Below are positions 10,323-19,733 of a stretch of DNA of 36,271 nucleotides, piece by piece; the first letter of the stretch is position 1, and the number at the start of each line of letters is the position of its first letter. This DNA comes from Terramyces sp. JEL0728 (Eukaryota; Chytridiomycota; Chytridiomycetes; Rhizophydiales; Terramycetaceae): the NCBI GenBank assembly GCA_027603945.1, contig JADIIU010000127.1:1-36271 (forward strand), written 5' to 3'. The notes below the pieces were generated by a model that was not told the origin of the DNA, searched no databases, and worked only from the letters and a program-made list of their open reading frames with translations. The position numbers were made by a program, and so were the translations under genes.

Positions 10323-11189
10323 TTAGGATACAAATAATGTAATTCTTGGTCTAAAATTCATTATGAGGTAGAGTTCGTTATCAGTCTGGACAACGACTTT
10401 CTTGCCCAGCTCGTTCTTGTAGCGCAAAACAAAAACATGGTCGCCCAAAGCAGCCCTAGCCTTTGTCATAATTTCTTCAACTTTAAGGTCGCCGTATTCA
10501 ACCCAAGTCACAGATCGCTTGCCGTTAGTCAAGACTATATTCCGTTGCGGTGCTGCAGAAAGATCCGACAAGAGATCCATGATTGCATTGGTAGAGTTAT
10601 TGAGGATTTTGTCCTGGCAAGTAATGTCGCCTTGCCTGAAGGAAAACATTTCATTGACGAATTCGCTGCCGATGCCTAAAGAGGATAAAATAAATATCTC
10701 TTGGATATAGAAATTTATAGAATTCCTGATTCTAATTACTTCTAATTCATCCATTGCATGATTAGGCGCATCCATAAATGGTATCGACCGTGGTTTACCA
10801 GTGATGCCAGACTCTATTGGAAACTCCTGCAGTATGCTATTGTGCATCTCCCACAGCTCTGCAAATGAACGAAACATTATTCTGCTATTACCATTGAACA
10901 GCTTGAATTCAATGGTAAACACCCATTCATCGTCCATGAACTGTACACTCTGAACAAATATCGACTCTTTGCCTTTTCCTTCCAACTCTATTCCGGAATC
11001 AAACCTGTTTGAGTGTAAGCTGTTTCTGCGTTTGGAAGCAGTTTCTGTTGGCGATAGTGGTCGGGAGCCAGGGAATGTATTCTTATGTCTTACTGATGAG
11101 CTCCTAGACAGGAATATCGGTCGATCCAATTTAGTTTCCCTCTCGACGCTTGGCTTTCTCTGGTATGGGAGGTAGTAGGTTCCGTACAT
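10323..11189 (-). CDS. Bem1-type PX-PB1 protein lacking SH3 (paralogue 2)
   Basis: Single exon, 288 residues, ATG at 11189. After a basic, Ser-rich N-terminus (about 1-75) comes a PX domain with DDEWVFTIEFKLFNGNSR, FRSFAELW, the Bem1-type block FPIESGITGKPRSIPFMDAP, and MFSFRQGD at its end. A PB1 domain follows with NIVLTNGKRSVTW and an OPCA-like KNELGKKVVVQTDNEL. The R of the usual R-[RNK]-[YF] phosphoinositide site is represented by MFRSF, so lipid binding is likely but unproved. No SH3 precedes it. With its neighbours it forms a tandem array on one strand, presumably from local duplication. A TATA-like box at 11211-11218 lies 21 nt upstream of the ATG. The polyadenylation signal overlaps the stop. 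Confidence 0.87.
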   Translation of the reverse strand: MYGTYYLPYQRKPSVERETKLDRPIFLSRSSSVRHKNTFPGSRPLSPTETASKRRNSLHSNRFDSGIELEGKGKESIFVQSVQFMDDEWVFTIEFKLFNGNSRIMFRSFAELWEMHNSILQEFPIESGITGKPRSIPFMDAPNHAMDELEVIRIRNSINFYIQEIFILSSLGIGSEFVNEMFSFRQGDITCQDKILNNSTNAIMDLLSDLSAAPQRNIVLTNGKRSVTWVEYGDLKVEEIMTKARAALGDHVFVLRYKNELGKKVVVQTDNELYLIMNFRPRITLFVS

Positions 11190-11210
11190 GCAGGAGCGAG
11201 TTGCTGTGGG

Positions 11211-11218
11211 TTTTTAAA
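11211..11218 (-). promoter_or_regulatory. TATA-like box of PX-PB1 paralogue 2
   Basis: TTTAAAAA on the minus strand within GCTTTAAAAACCC, 21 nt upstream of the ATG at 11189. This implies a very short leader. Confidence 0.5.
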
Positions 11219-11588
11219 GCTTTTCAGTGCTTCAGGGGGGTTTCTATGGTATGGAGTGCTTTGATGTCTATCCCCCCAAGGTAATACAAAACACGACTTT
11301 CGGCGCAGGAAAACTGAAGGGGCGAAAGAGGATTTGATGGGTAGGCCATAGGAGGAGTACGTAGGAATGTTCTCAAAGAAAAGTTTGCTGTTAGTTTAGT
11401 TAACTTGCACCAGAGTTTTCTTTGCAAGTCCGGGATTGTTCACCCCCCTACACATTGACACTTGCGGTCGTTGCACCACGAATTCGCAAAGAATTTCGAG
11501 CACAAGATTTTGAGCATCTGACGTACTGGTTTCTGTACCAAGAGTCTTTGAGCGCATTGTTGAGATTCAAATGTTTTTATTAATACAA
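11219..11588. other. Intergenic region between PX-PB1 genes 2 and 3
   Basis: About 370 bp holding upstream control sequence for paralogue 2 and the 3' end of paralogue 3, whose minus-strand AATAAA is at 11576-11581, 7 nt beyond its stop. Includes C/G runs (CCCCCC-like blocks near 11240, 11270 and 11445) that could be regulatory. No gene recognised. Confidence 0.45.
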
Positions 11589-12617
11589 TTATGCAGTGGA
11601 CAAGGACAAACGGTTTCTATAGTTGATGAGCAATCGCAATTCATTATCGCTCTGCAGCACAATCTTTTCACCCATTTCGTTGCGATACTTTAGCCTGGTA
11701 AATGATTCTCCAAACGCTTTTCTTGCACCTTCCAAAAGTGAATCCAAATCTGTTTCCACTGGTGTGCTAAATGTGGCGGATTTCTTTCCATCTGAAATGA
11801 CGACAGAAATTTCCTTAGTGAGGTCAAGGTCGTTTAGGAGGTCCATGATTGCATTCGAGGAGCCGGAAAGAGCCTTGTTCTTGCAGTTCAAGTCTCCGTC
11901 CCGAAGAGCGAAAAAGTCGTTGATTGGGTCTTTACCTACTCCAAGCAGAGATAAAAACATGATTTCTTGGATATAAAAGTTCATGACTTTGCGTCTTCTC
12001 AACGCTTCTTGAAGAGCCATGTTATGTGCAGGTGGATCCAAGAACGGAATAGATCGCGGTGTTCCGTTTGCACCTGATTCTCCAGGGTAGTTCTTCATCA
12101 AGTCAATGTGCAAGTCCCACAAGTCATCGTACTTTCTGAATAGAATTTGGCTGCCGCCAGAGCGTAGTTTGACTTCGATTGTGAATTGCCATTCATCATC
12201 TACGCCTAATTCGCAACTTTGTACATAACCCCCCAATCTGTTACGAGCCTCCATTGATATTTCAACGCCAGAATCTGTCTTTTGGCTATATGATTTGTCA
12301 GAAGTGTCGATTTCTGCTGGCTTGGTTGGCTTTGAGCTTGGGAAATAGTTTGTTCTGTGCGAGTTTTGTGAAGTTGTTCTCTGGACAGGGCTGTTTGGCA
12401 TAAGAGTAGAGTTGCTTTTAAGGCCGCCAACAACCGTGTTGTACGATGGAGGAGGAGAGACTTCTTGTTCTGTTACCTTTTCCTCTTCAGCTTGCTTTAG
12501 CTTTGCCAGCTCAGCCTTCTTCTTGGCGATTAATTCCTTTTTCTTGACCATTGCTTGCTGTCTATAAAACATGGAGTAGTCTGCTCCTACTCCATACCCT
12601 GCTGCCATGCCATTCAT
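11589..12617 (-). CDS. Bem1-type PX-PB1 protein lacking SH3 (paralogue 3)
   Basis: Single exon, 342 residues. The frame opens at a GTG further upstream, but the first ATG gives MNGMAAGYGV. A lysine/alanine-rich predicted coiled coil (VKKKELIAKKKAELAKLKQ, about 25-50) and a Ser/Pro/Thr-rich linker precede a PX domain with DDEWQFTIEVKLRSGGSQ, FRKYDDLWDL and YPGESGANGTPRSIPFLDPP, ending FFALRDGDL. A PB1 domain follows with EISVVISDGKKSATF and OPCA-like RNEMGEKIVLQSDNEL. It aligns closely with paralogue 2 throughout PX-PB1. By family it should bind membrane phosphoinositides through PX and a PB1 partner such as a Cdc24-type exchange factor; this is inference. A TATA-like AATAAAAAGG box lies 24 nt upstream. 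Confidence 0.87.
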   Translation of the reverse strand: MNGMAAGYGVGADYSMFYRQQAMVKKKELIAKKKAELAKLKQAEEEKVTEQEVSPPPSYNTVVGGLKSNSTLMPNSPVQRTTSQNSHRTNYFPSSKPTKPAEIDTSDKSYSQKTDSGVEISMEARNRLGGYVQSCELGVDDEWQFTIEVKLRSGGSQILFRKYDDLWDLHIDLMKNYPGESGANGTPRSIPFLDPPAHNMALQEALRRRKVMNFYIQEIMFLSLLGVGKDPINDFFALRDGDLNCKNKALSGSSNAIMDLLNDLDLTKEISVVISDGKKSATFSTPVETDLDSLLEGARKAFGESFTRLKYRNEMGEKIVLQSDNELRLLINYRNRLSLSTA

Positions 12618-12641
12618 TTTTGGTGATTCCACTCAAGCCGC

Positions 12642-12649
12642 CTTTTTAT
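12642..12649 (-). promoter_or_regulatory. TATA-like box of PX-PB1 paralogue 3
   Basis: ATAAAAAG on the minus strand within AATAAAAAGGCGG, 24 nt upstream of the ATG at 12617. An ATAAAAAG core also precedes the two genes starting at 33173 and 34533. Confidence 0.55.
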
Positions 12650-13559
12650 TCCTCTTACCATGCGCTCGCCCCTTGAAATTCCCTTAATTGTTTGCCACAC
12701 ATGAAATAGGAAACAAAACGTAGTACAAGCGTTGAATTAAAAGCACTGGACTAGAGATTGAGAAGCCAGACTATATATTTGGGTTACTATGTTTGTATTG
12801 AAAGCTACTTTGGATTTTCACTGTTGGAAATTTGAGGCTTTCTTTAGGGACAAAACTGTGCGGAAGCTATTCACAACCATGTGTAGCACAAGCGAATTGG
12901 TGAGATTACAGCGAAAAAAATTGGCGGTGGAATAAATCCATCCGGATATTTATATATTGCTCTGATCGACTGCCGGCAGTCTATCTCTGTCTAGCTCATC
13001 TTAAGACTTGGCCTTTGAAAAATTAATCTTCCGGAATAGGAAGTGTTTATCGCCACGATTGTTTGTCAAAGTGAACCAGGTGCATTCGTTCCGATATCAA
13101 TAGTAACCGCTCTAATTGTTGTCAATGTACACCACCAGACCCACCAGCCCATGAATTTAATTAATAGAGCCCTATTTACCAATCACCAAAAGCAAAAAAT
13201 AACTCCACTGGAGATGGCGGCTTGTCAAGAAACTTGGTTGTTGCACCATTAATCGAATTCGGATTCTCATGGTATCAGTTGATTGATGGTTTCAGTGATT
13301 CAAGGATCCATTTTTGGCATCATCAATAGTGCAATTCTTGAGGATTCGCACTTTCAAGGTAGTGCTGACCATGGAGGCTATACTGAGTTGTCAATCCCTC
13401 ATGGCTCTTGTGATTAACCAACATATCTTTAATGCATTTCTGTTCCTTTGCGATTTAATTCTCCGCCAACCTGTTCTCTTTGTATTGGAAATCCAATCCT
13501 GATAATACAGCTATCTTGCATGTCTTGATATTCTGCTTGTAGAAAAACTCAATCGCCAA
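12650..13559. other. Divergent promoter region with unexplained open fragments upstream of UBA2
   Basis: About 0.9 kb between PX-PB1 paralogue 3 (minus) and UBA2 (plus). On the plus strand two overlapping open fragments look protein-like. One reads ...RNLVVAPLIEFGFSWYQLIDG (ends near 13330). The other is a 43-codon ATG frame at 13286-13417 with GSIFGIINSAILEDSHFQ. They are in different frames and I could not join them with an intron like those elsewhere. A short imperfect direct repeat of ATGGTxTCAGT occurs at 13269 and 13286. No TATA box is seen just before UBA2. Confidence 0.4.
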
Positions 13560-15347
13560 ATGAATTCGGAATCTCTGACTAGAATATTTGGCAAGGAAAC
13601 AGTAAAAAAGATTCATTCAGCCAAAGTGTTGGTAGTAGGTGCAGGAGGTATCGGATGTGAACTGCTAAAAAATCTTGTAATGACTGGATTCCACAACATC
13701 GAAATAGTACCTTGAACTAACCCAGATCGACTTGGATACCATTGATTTATCCAATTTGAACCGTCAATTCTTGTTTCAGAAACAGCATATAAAGAAACCT
13801 AAAGCTGTTGTAGCCAGAGAGTCAGTTTTAAAGTTCAATCCCAATGCGAAAATCGTTTCTCACTTTGCAAGTGTATTCGATGAAAAATATGATCTGGACT
13901 GGTTCAAATCGTTTGATCTGGTAATGAATGCACTGGATAATATCGGTAGCTCTTGTTAATGTAGCTGCTAGGAGACACGTTAATAAAATGTGTTTGGCTG
14001 CTAATATCCCATTGATTGAATCTGGCACAGCAGGCTATCATGGTCAAGTTTCAGTTCATTTCAAAGATATCACTTGCTATGATTGCGTTCCTAAGCCAAT
14101 TGAAAAAAAGACGTATCCAGTTTGTACAATTAGATCAACGCCAAGTGAATCGATCCACTGCATTGTATGGGCAAAGAATTATTTATTCAATACTCTATTT
14201 GGGATCCCGGAAGAAGAAGAACAGTCGCCAGAAGATGACGGTAAGTTAAATTAATGTAGCCAATGAATTAAACAATTTAAAAAAGGAAGCAGAGGCACTA
14301 AGGGATATGTGTGCCTCGATTGGCAAACCAGATGCCGGAAAGAAAGTGTTTACAAAAGTGTTTTCAGTGGATATCAATCGCTTATTAAGCATGGAGGATT
14401 TATGGAAAACAAGACAGAAACCAACACCACTCGGATTTAAAAAAGTTGGAGAGTTTAAACAATCTGACCCGTTAAAGTTTGATCAGTCAGTATGGTCGTT
14501 GGAAGAGAATGTCTCTATCTTTTTACAAACTATTGACGAATTGGGGAAGCAGTTGTGTGCAAATCGTGAAAACGACGCCAAATATGCAATGTCATTTGAT
14601 AAAGATGATGAATTGGCTTTGAATTTTGTTACCGCGACTGCTAATCTTAGAGCGCATATATTCCATATCGAAAAAAAGAGTAGATTCTCAGTCAAAGGTA
14701 TTTTGGGGCTAATTGAGAAATGGCGGGTAATATCATACCTGCTATCGCAACAACAAACGCAATAGTCGCAGGAATGATGATTGTACTAGCAATTAAAGTA
14801 CTTTCCAACCAGAGGGATCAGTGCCAATATTCATTCCTTGCTTATGGTGGAGATAGAACCCACTACTTGATGAATGAACCGCTACAGAAACCTAATCATA
14901 AATGCGCAATTTGTTCAAACAATTACATTACGATTACTATTGAGCTGGAAAAGCCGTTGTCTGCGTTGATTGATTTGATTAATGATATGAATATCAATGG
15001 CGAACTTACTGTTCAAGATCAAAACCGACTTTTATATGATATTGATTTTGAGGACAATACTGACTCGTCACTCTCTTCGTTAGGCATCAAGAAAGGCACT
15101 CAGCTAACCATCACAAACGACGATGACGATGAATCAAAGTGTTATAGCATCATTGCCTTTATCAAAGAGTAAATTTTGTTAATGTAGGGGAGAGCCAACT
15201 GTCGAATACGGTACCTTGAAAGCTCGTCCCGTTGCTGACACTGTAGTTAATGATAGTGGAAAGAGACTGGGTGATGAGCTGCAGAAACCCAATACCAAGC
15301 AAGTCTTTACAATTGGAGATGAGTTTGAACCCATTTCATTAGATTAA
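13560..15347 (+). CDS. UBA2: SUMO-activating enzyme E1 catalytic subunit UBA2
   Basis: Six exons (13560-13706, 13726-13945, 13965-14240, 14260-14697, 14718-15168, 15188-15347) and five introns of 19, 19, 19, 20 and 19 nt give 563 residues, close to the family's length. Visible signatures: nucleotide-binding [34 protein letters not shown] (rebuilt across intron 1), [15 protein letters not shown] (rebuilt across intron 2), the catalytic-Cys block [27 protein letters not shown], and [16 protein letters not shown] (rebuilt across intron 4). The C-terminal ubiquitin-fold domain ([14 protein letters not shown]) is present. With AOS1 it activates SUMO by adenylation and thioester transfer to UBC9, mainly in the nucleus. 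The predicted cysteine of the thioester is in PVCTIR. The human protein carries a longer tail; here it ends soon after the UFD. Confidence 0.96.
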
Positions 15348-15432
15348 TCGTGATAAATGTCTTTGTTTCCAAATATATATTCCATTTGATCTACCTTTTC
15401 ACGAAAATGGTTTCTAGTCGAGAAAATTTTTA

Positions 15433-17951
15433 ATGAATAAACACGAGAGTTTTGATAACCCCTACCCAGAAAGAGATACAAGATATCGGCCAGAGAGGTG
15501 GGAATACGATTACCCAAATTTTGGATCGTACTCATCTGCAAGAGAAGATTATCTACATCAGGAATATTACCCTCCTGGACCATCTCCGGAATATTACTCT
15601 CCTGGACAATTTTCATACAACTACCCCGGAATGAAACCAACTGGCTTCCTAAATAATTCAAATCCTCGTCGAGCAAGTAATTTACCCCCAAAACCAAAAC
15701 CACCCCTTTCAGGATCGCAATATCAGCTATTCAAACCGCTAATCGACTATTTACTAAAATTGTATCCATACCCATCAAACAGCGCGCAAATTGGGCAATA
15801 TGTAACTACTACTAACTGTAGGTCATGCCATTAGTGAAACGCCTTTACCCAACGGATTGGAAATTACATGACTATATCAACAGTGCTGCAAAATTGTCAA
15901 TATTGGAATTGGTTGGCAAAAATCATAATGGTCAAATCCAAGTTGTGCTATCGAAAGAATTCTCTGGTGGAGTACCAGACAGTTCTGCATGTAGATATTG
16001 CAACAAGCAAATCTCTCAGCCGATTTCCATCCACTATAAGGAATGTATAAAATTGAATACCCCAAAGCTGCAACCAGAGATACATCCTCAGTCTTCAGAG
16101 CAAACTTTGCCAAATATTTCGCAACCAACCGCTGAAAAAGGGCAATTTCAATCAAAACTGGCAGCGTATATCTCAGACTCGATTTCACCAGCGGAAACAT
16201 CATTGAGTAGCAATTCAACTCAGAATGTGGACGACTTTCAGATCTCTCTTACAGAACCTCCAAAAGTACCTACCAAGCCAAAACGCAGTTCTGCAAAAGC
16301 TGAAAAGGATCTTGATTTTATACATGATGACGAATTTAATTTCCACCTGACGCACCAAACAGACTACCTTGGAGTACGCAAAACACGGTCTGGAAAGGTT
16401 TACATGCCAACTCCAGTAGTTGACGCAGATCTGTCAACAGAGGATATGGAATCTATCGGTACTGTCAGTTTGCAATCTGATTATGAAATGGACGATACAG
16501 AAGAGGAAGTAGTAGAGCTTGGGACTGTAGAACCAAAAAGGAAAATTATTGAAGCCAAACCTGCTCCTAGAAAGCGTGCGGCAATCATTTCCGACTCTGA
16601 TAGTTCTGATGTACCAATGTTGACTCTTTCACCGGCTTTCAAAAGAATGTCTAAACCAATAATCGAACACCCTGCTGTCGGTAATAAATTAAAGCTTGCA
16701 GAAGAAAAGGTCGCCAGTAAAAACACTGCTGAAAAGGTCGCCAAGAGCAAGGACAATGATACAAGACAATTGAAACCTTCGTACACTCCAAACAGTTCCG
16801 TCGAGCCTAATATTATCCCTCAAAAGAAAAATGCCTTTGAATTGGATACTCAAAGCAGCAGGTCCGCAGTGAGTTCAAATACTCCCCGCCCAATCACTAA
16901 AGTAAATACCAACAAGGAAAAGCCAATGAATATTACGAGCAGATCTAGTGAACCTTTAAACCCATCTTCAAATTACCAAACAAAATCTAAAGATTTGGCA
17001 GACAAAGTTGATAATCGTCGCAAAAGGCCGCTACCCGAGCCAATTTCTTTACCAAAACGAAATGATTCTGATGAACCCCCAGCCGAATCCTATAAAGCAG
17101 TTCACATCGAAAAACCACTGAATACGAAAGAAGCTGCGCAATCAAAGGCAGTCACACCAATTGAAATTCCTGAAGTATACGTAAAATCTTACCGCAAACC
17201 TGCAACCGCTGTCACTGAAAGACAAAACTCGTCTCCGTCAGATCACAGGAAAATTAAGTTTGCGCCGGATACTAGACACTATGTTCATTATGTAGAATGC
17301 AGTGAGTTTGGATTGTTGCCAGAACTCTCTCCTAATGTTAAAAACCCTGATAAATTCCCCAATACCCCAAAATCTATCTTGAAAAATACCAGCTATAACC
17401 CTTACGAATCTATCACAATGTTTAAGGAAGAGTTTGGAACGCCGTTATCGACCAATGTCGCAGCACCAATAGAACAAAAACGCCTTAGTTTCCTGTCGTA
17501 CATGTCAAGCAGATCTACCAAGAAACCCACAGGAACTGACAAAAGGAATGTATCGCCAATGGAGGAGTTGGACCTTGCAAAAGTCTCCAGCCCTGTGAAT
17601 AGAGAGGAATCTTTATCCAAAAGACCAGCCGAACCACAAGTAAATGATTTTAAACAGCCGCAGAATGAAGATGCTAAATCAAGTGGTTTTCCTAAAACTA
17701 ATTCTCCCAAACTTAAATACAAGGCTGTAAGGAAACCAGGGACAGATTTCAAAACAAACAATTCTTATGTGACAAAAGTGCTGGATGACTACACTCCTAC
17801 TGCTACTGCAAATGCGCTGTCTGAGGAAAAGAAATTCGACAGCAATGGCAGGGCGATTATGTGTGCAAAGTGTAAGAATGTTGAATCAACCCCAGCGCAT
17901 ACCGCCTGGCACGCCATGGAAACTCTCAAACAAAGGTTAAAGAAAGACTAG
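15433..17951 (+). CDS. Disordered protein with LOTUS-like winged helix and two UBZ-like zinc fingers
   Basis: Exons 15433-15801 and 15822-17951 with a 20-nt intron (ends CTAACTGTAG) encode 832 residues. Tyr/Pro-rich N-terminus (1-90), then residues about 98-168 (FKPLIDYLLKL, SAQIGQYV, YPTDWKLHDYINSAAKLSI, LELVG) resemble an OST-HTH/LOTUS domain, rebuilt across the intron. It is followed by CRYC...H-x3-C (C180, C183, H194, C198), the spacing of a Rad18-type UBZ4 finger. A long charged, Ser/Pro/Lys-rich disordered region contains AIISDSDSSD, a SUMO-interacting-motif-like patch, and TPKSILK. The extreme C-terminus has CAKC...HTAWHAMETL (C804, C807, H816, H820), reminiscent of polymerase-eta UBZ3 but with a short loop. 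LOTUS domains bind RNA, G-quadruplexes or helicases. I infer a nuclear ubiquitin/SUMO-linked adaptor; function is unproved. Confidence 0.78.
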
Positions 17952-18324
17952 TTCTTTCTGTAGATAGAATTCTTACGTAGATTGGCATTAAATAAATTAC
18001 TCTGTGATATCTATTGTTTGGTCTGAGCAAATTGCACTGAAACTGGCCTTGGCTTGGTGGGTCCTCAAATGCGTGGAAAGGGTAAATAAATAGACAGCGG
18101 AGAGCTTAACCCATCCACGCATCAAACCAAATAAACAACAATCGCACTATGATAGATTAGGGCCACGACAACTCCAAACAAATAGACTTTTCTCCTCATA
18201 TGATCACCATCTAAACATGAGAACAATGTAAGTTTTCCACTTCTTCATGACGGTGGCAAAATGTCATCCGTGGATTATTAACCCCTTTTAAAAGTTTATT
18301 AGTTTACGACTCTTTTTATAATTA
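17952..18324. other. Intergenic region upstream of the CK1-like kinase
   Basis: About 370 bp. AATAAA motifs near 17990 and 18085 fit 3' processing of the preceding gene. An AT-rich run with TTTTTATAATTA directly precedes the kinase ATG. No gene recognised. Confidence 0.45.
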
Positions 18325-19697
18325 ATGACAAAACCTGTCCACGCAATCACCATTCCAGACCTCATCGATCCACCGCAGGTACAAATACCCGATAAACACC
18401 ACACAGATGCTTGCTGTCAGGAATGTTACAACCGCACCAAAAGGCCATTGCAAGTAGCGTATCCCTCCCCTACTGAAAAAAGAATGCGATTGGAGGATGA
18501 CACTATACGTCAGGATTTTGATTTTGACAGTCCCTTTGATGGTGTCCCAATTTCCCCAATTACACCGAAAAGTCCGTACTTGTATCCAAATCCTTTGGAA
18601 CGACCTATCATTCCTTTGAAGAGAAAGACAGTCGAGGCTCCCCGTCTACCAGTACAGGTTCTGCCAATTGTAAATATTTGCTAACGTAGATTATTTCAGA
18701 TAATGGTAAAAGGGAATGGGAGTTGATAAAGTTGCTTGGAAAGGGCGGCTGTGGAGAAGTGTTCTTGGGACGCGAGTTGCATACACTAACCTCGGAGGTG
18801 GTTGCAATCAAGATTATCAAAGACAGGAAACAGTTTCAATCAGAATTAAACACCATGAAAATGCTAAATGCACACTCTCTTGGAAGAGGTTCGTTGTTAT
18901 TGATCGTAGGCTATACCCCCAAACTAATTCTTGCATGCAGAAAACGTAAAACATTAATTATGGAATATTTGTCCGACACTCTGGCTTCAAGATTTGAGCA
19001 ATGCGGATTTAGATTCAGTCTAAAAACCATATGCATGATCGCTATTAATCTGGTAATTGTTGACTTATCCCAGATGACTCTAGTTAGGGACTTTAATCAA
19101 AAAACTAATCAAGCTCACGTCGATATTAAACCATCTAATATCTGCACTAGCGCTAATGGAAAAGACTTATATTTAATTGATTTTGGATATTCTACTTCCC
19201 CTATGGTAAAACTGCCGGGGCAAACTGGAACTCCTTTGTTTATGGCCTGTGAATTACAAACTATCGGCGCAACTTGTAATCTCTTGCTTACAATAGATCC
19301 TTCTATTCAAGACGACTACGAATCGATTGGATATGTGTTGATGTATTTAATCGTTGGAGGAAAGAAAGGCTTGCCTTGGGGAGGATTGCGGACCCACAAA
19401 GACATTGCCTTGGCGAAAAACGACAACATGATTAACCACTTTTGTGCCAGTTTGATTGGAACAGAATACGAACCTCTAATACAGCCTCTGGCTAGTTACC
19501 TGTTTGTAACTAGGGATAGAGCCAGACCATTCACTGTAATTGAATTCGACGCTTTATATCAGCAATTCTATGATACTCTGCATTTTTCAGGATATACGTA
19601 TGATAAATTGTTTGATTGGTGTGATGCGGAAAGCAGCACACGCGGCACGTCTTCTTCGGTTACGTTTGTGGGTGAGCAGTTCTACATGAAGGGGTGA
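18325..19697 (+). CDS. Divergent casein-kinase-1-like protein kinase
   Basis: Four exons (18325-18669, 18690-19052, 19074-19275, 19297-19697) with introns of 20, 21 and 21 nt give 436 residues. The N-terminal 115 residues are Pro-rich with S/TP sites and a CCQEC motif. The kinase domain has a Gly loop LGKGGCGEVFLG (131-142), VAIK lysine, FSLKT, catalytic loop HVDIKPSN, LIDFGYS and the CK1 hallmark DDYESIGYVLMY. Both 21-nt introns are in frame and stop-free. I call them because removal gives INLMTLVRDFNQKTNQAHVDIKP and GATYPSIQDDYESIG, which align with CK1 without the otherwise unexplained 7-residue inserts. The HRD arginine is replaced by Val, as tolerated in some CK1/VRK relatives. Lys and both catalytic Asp remain, so activity is likely. 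Substrates are unknown. Confidence 0.85.
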
Positions 19698-19733
19698 GGT
19701 AAATTAATACCCATAATAAAAATATTAAATATA

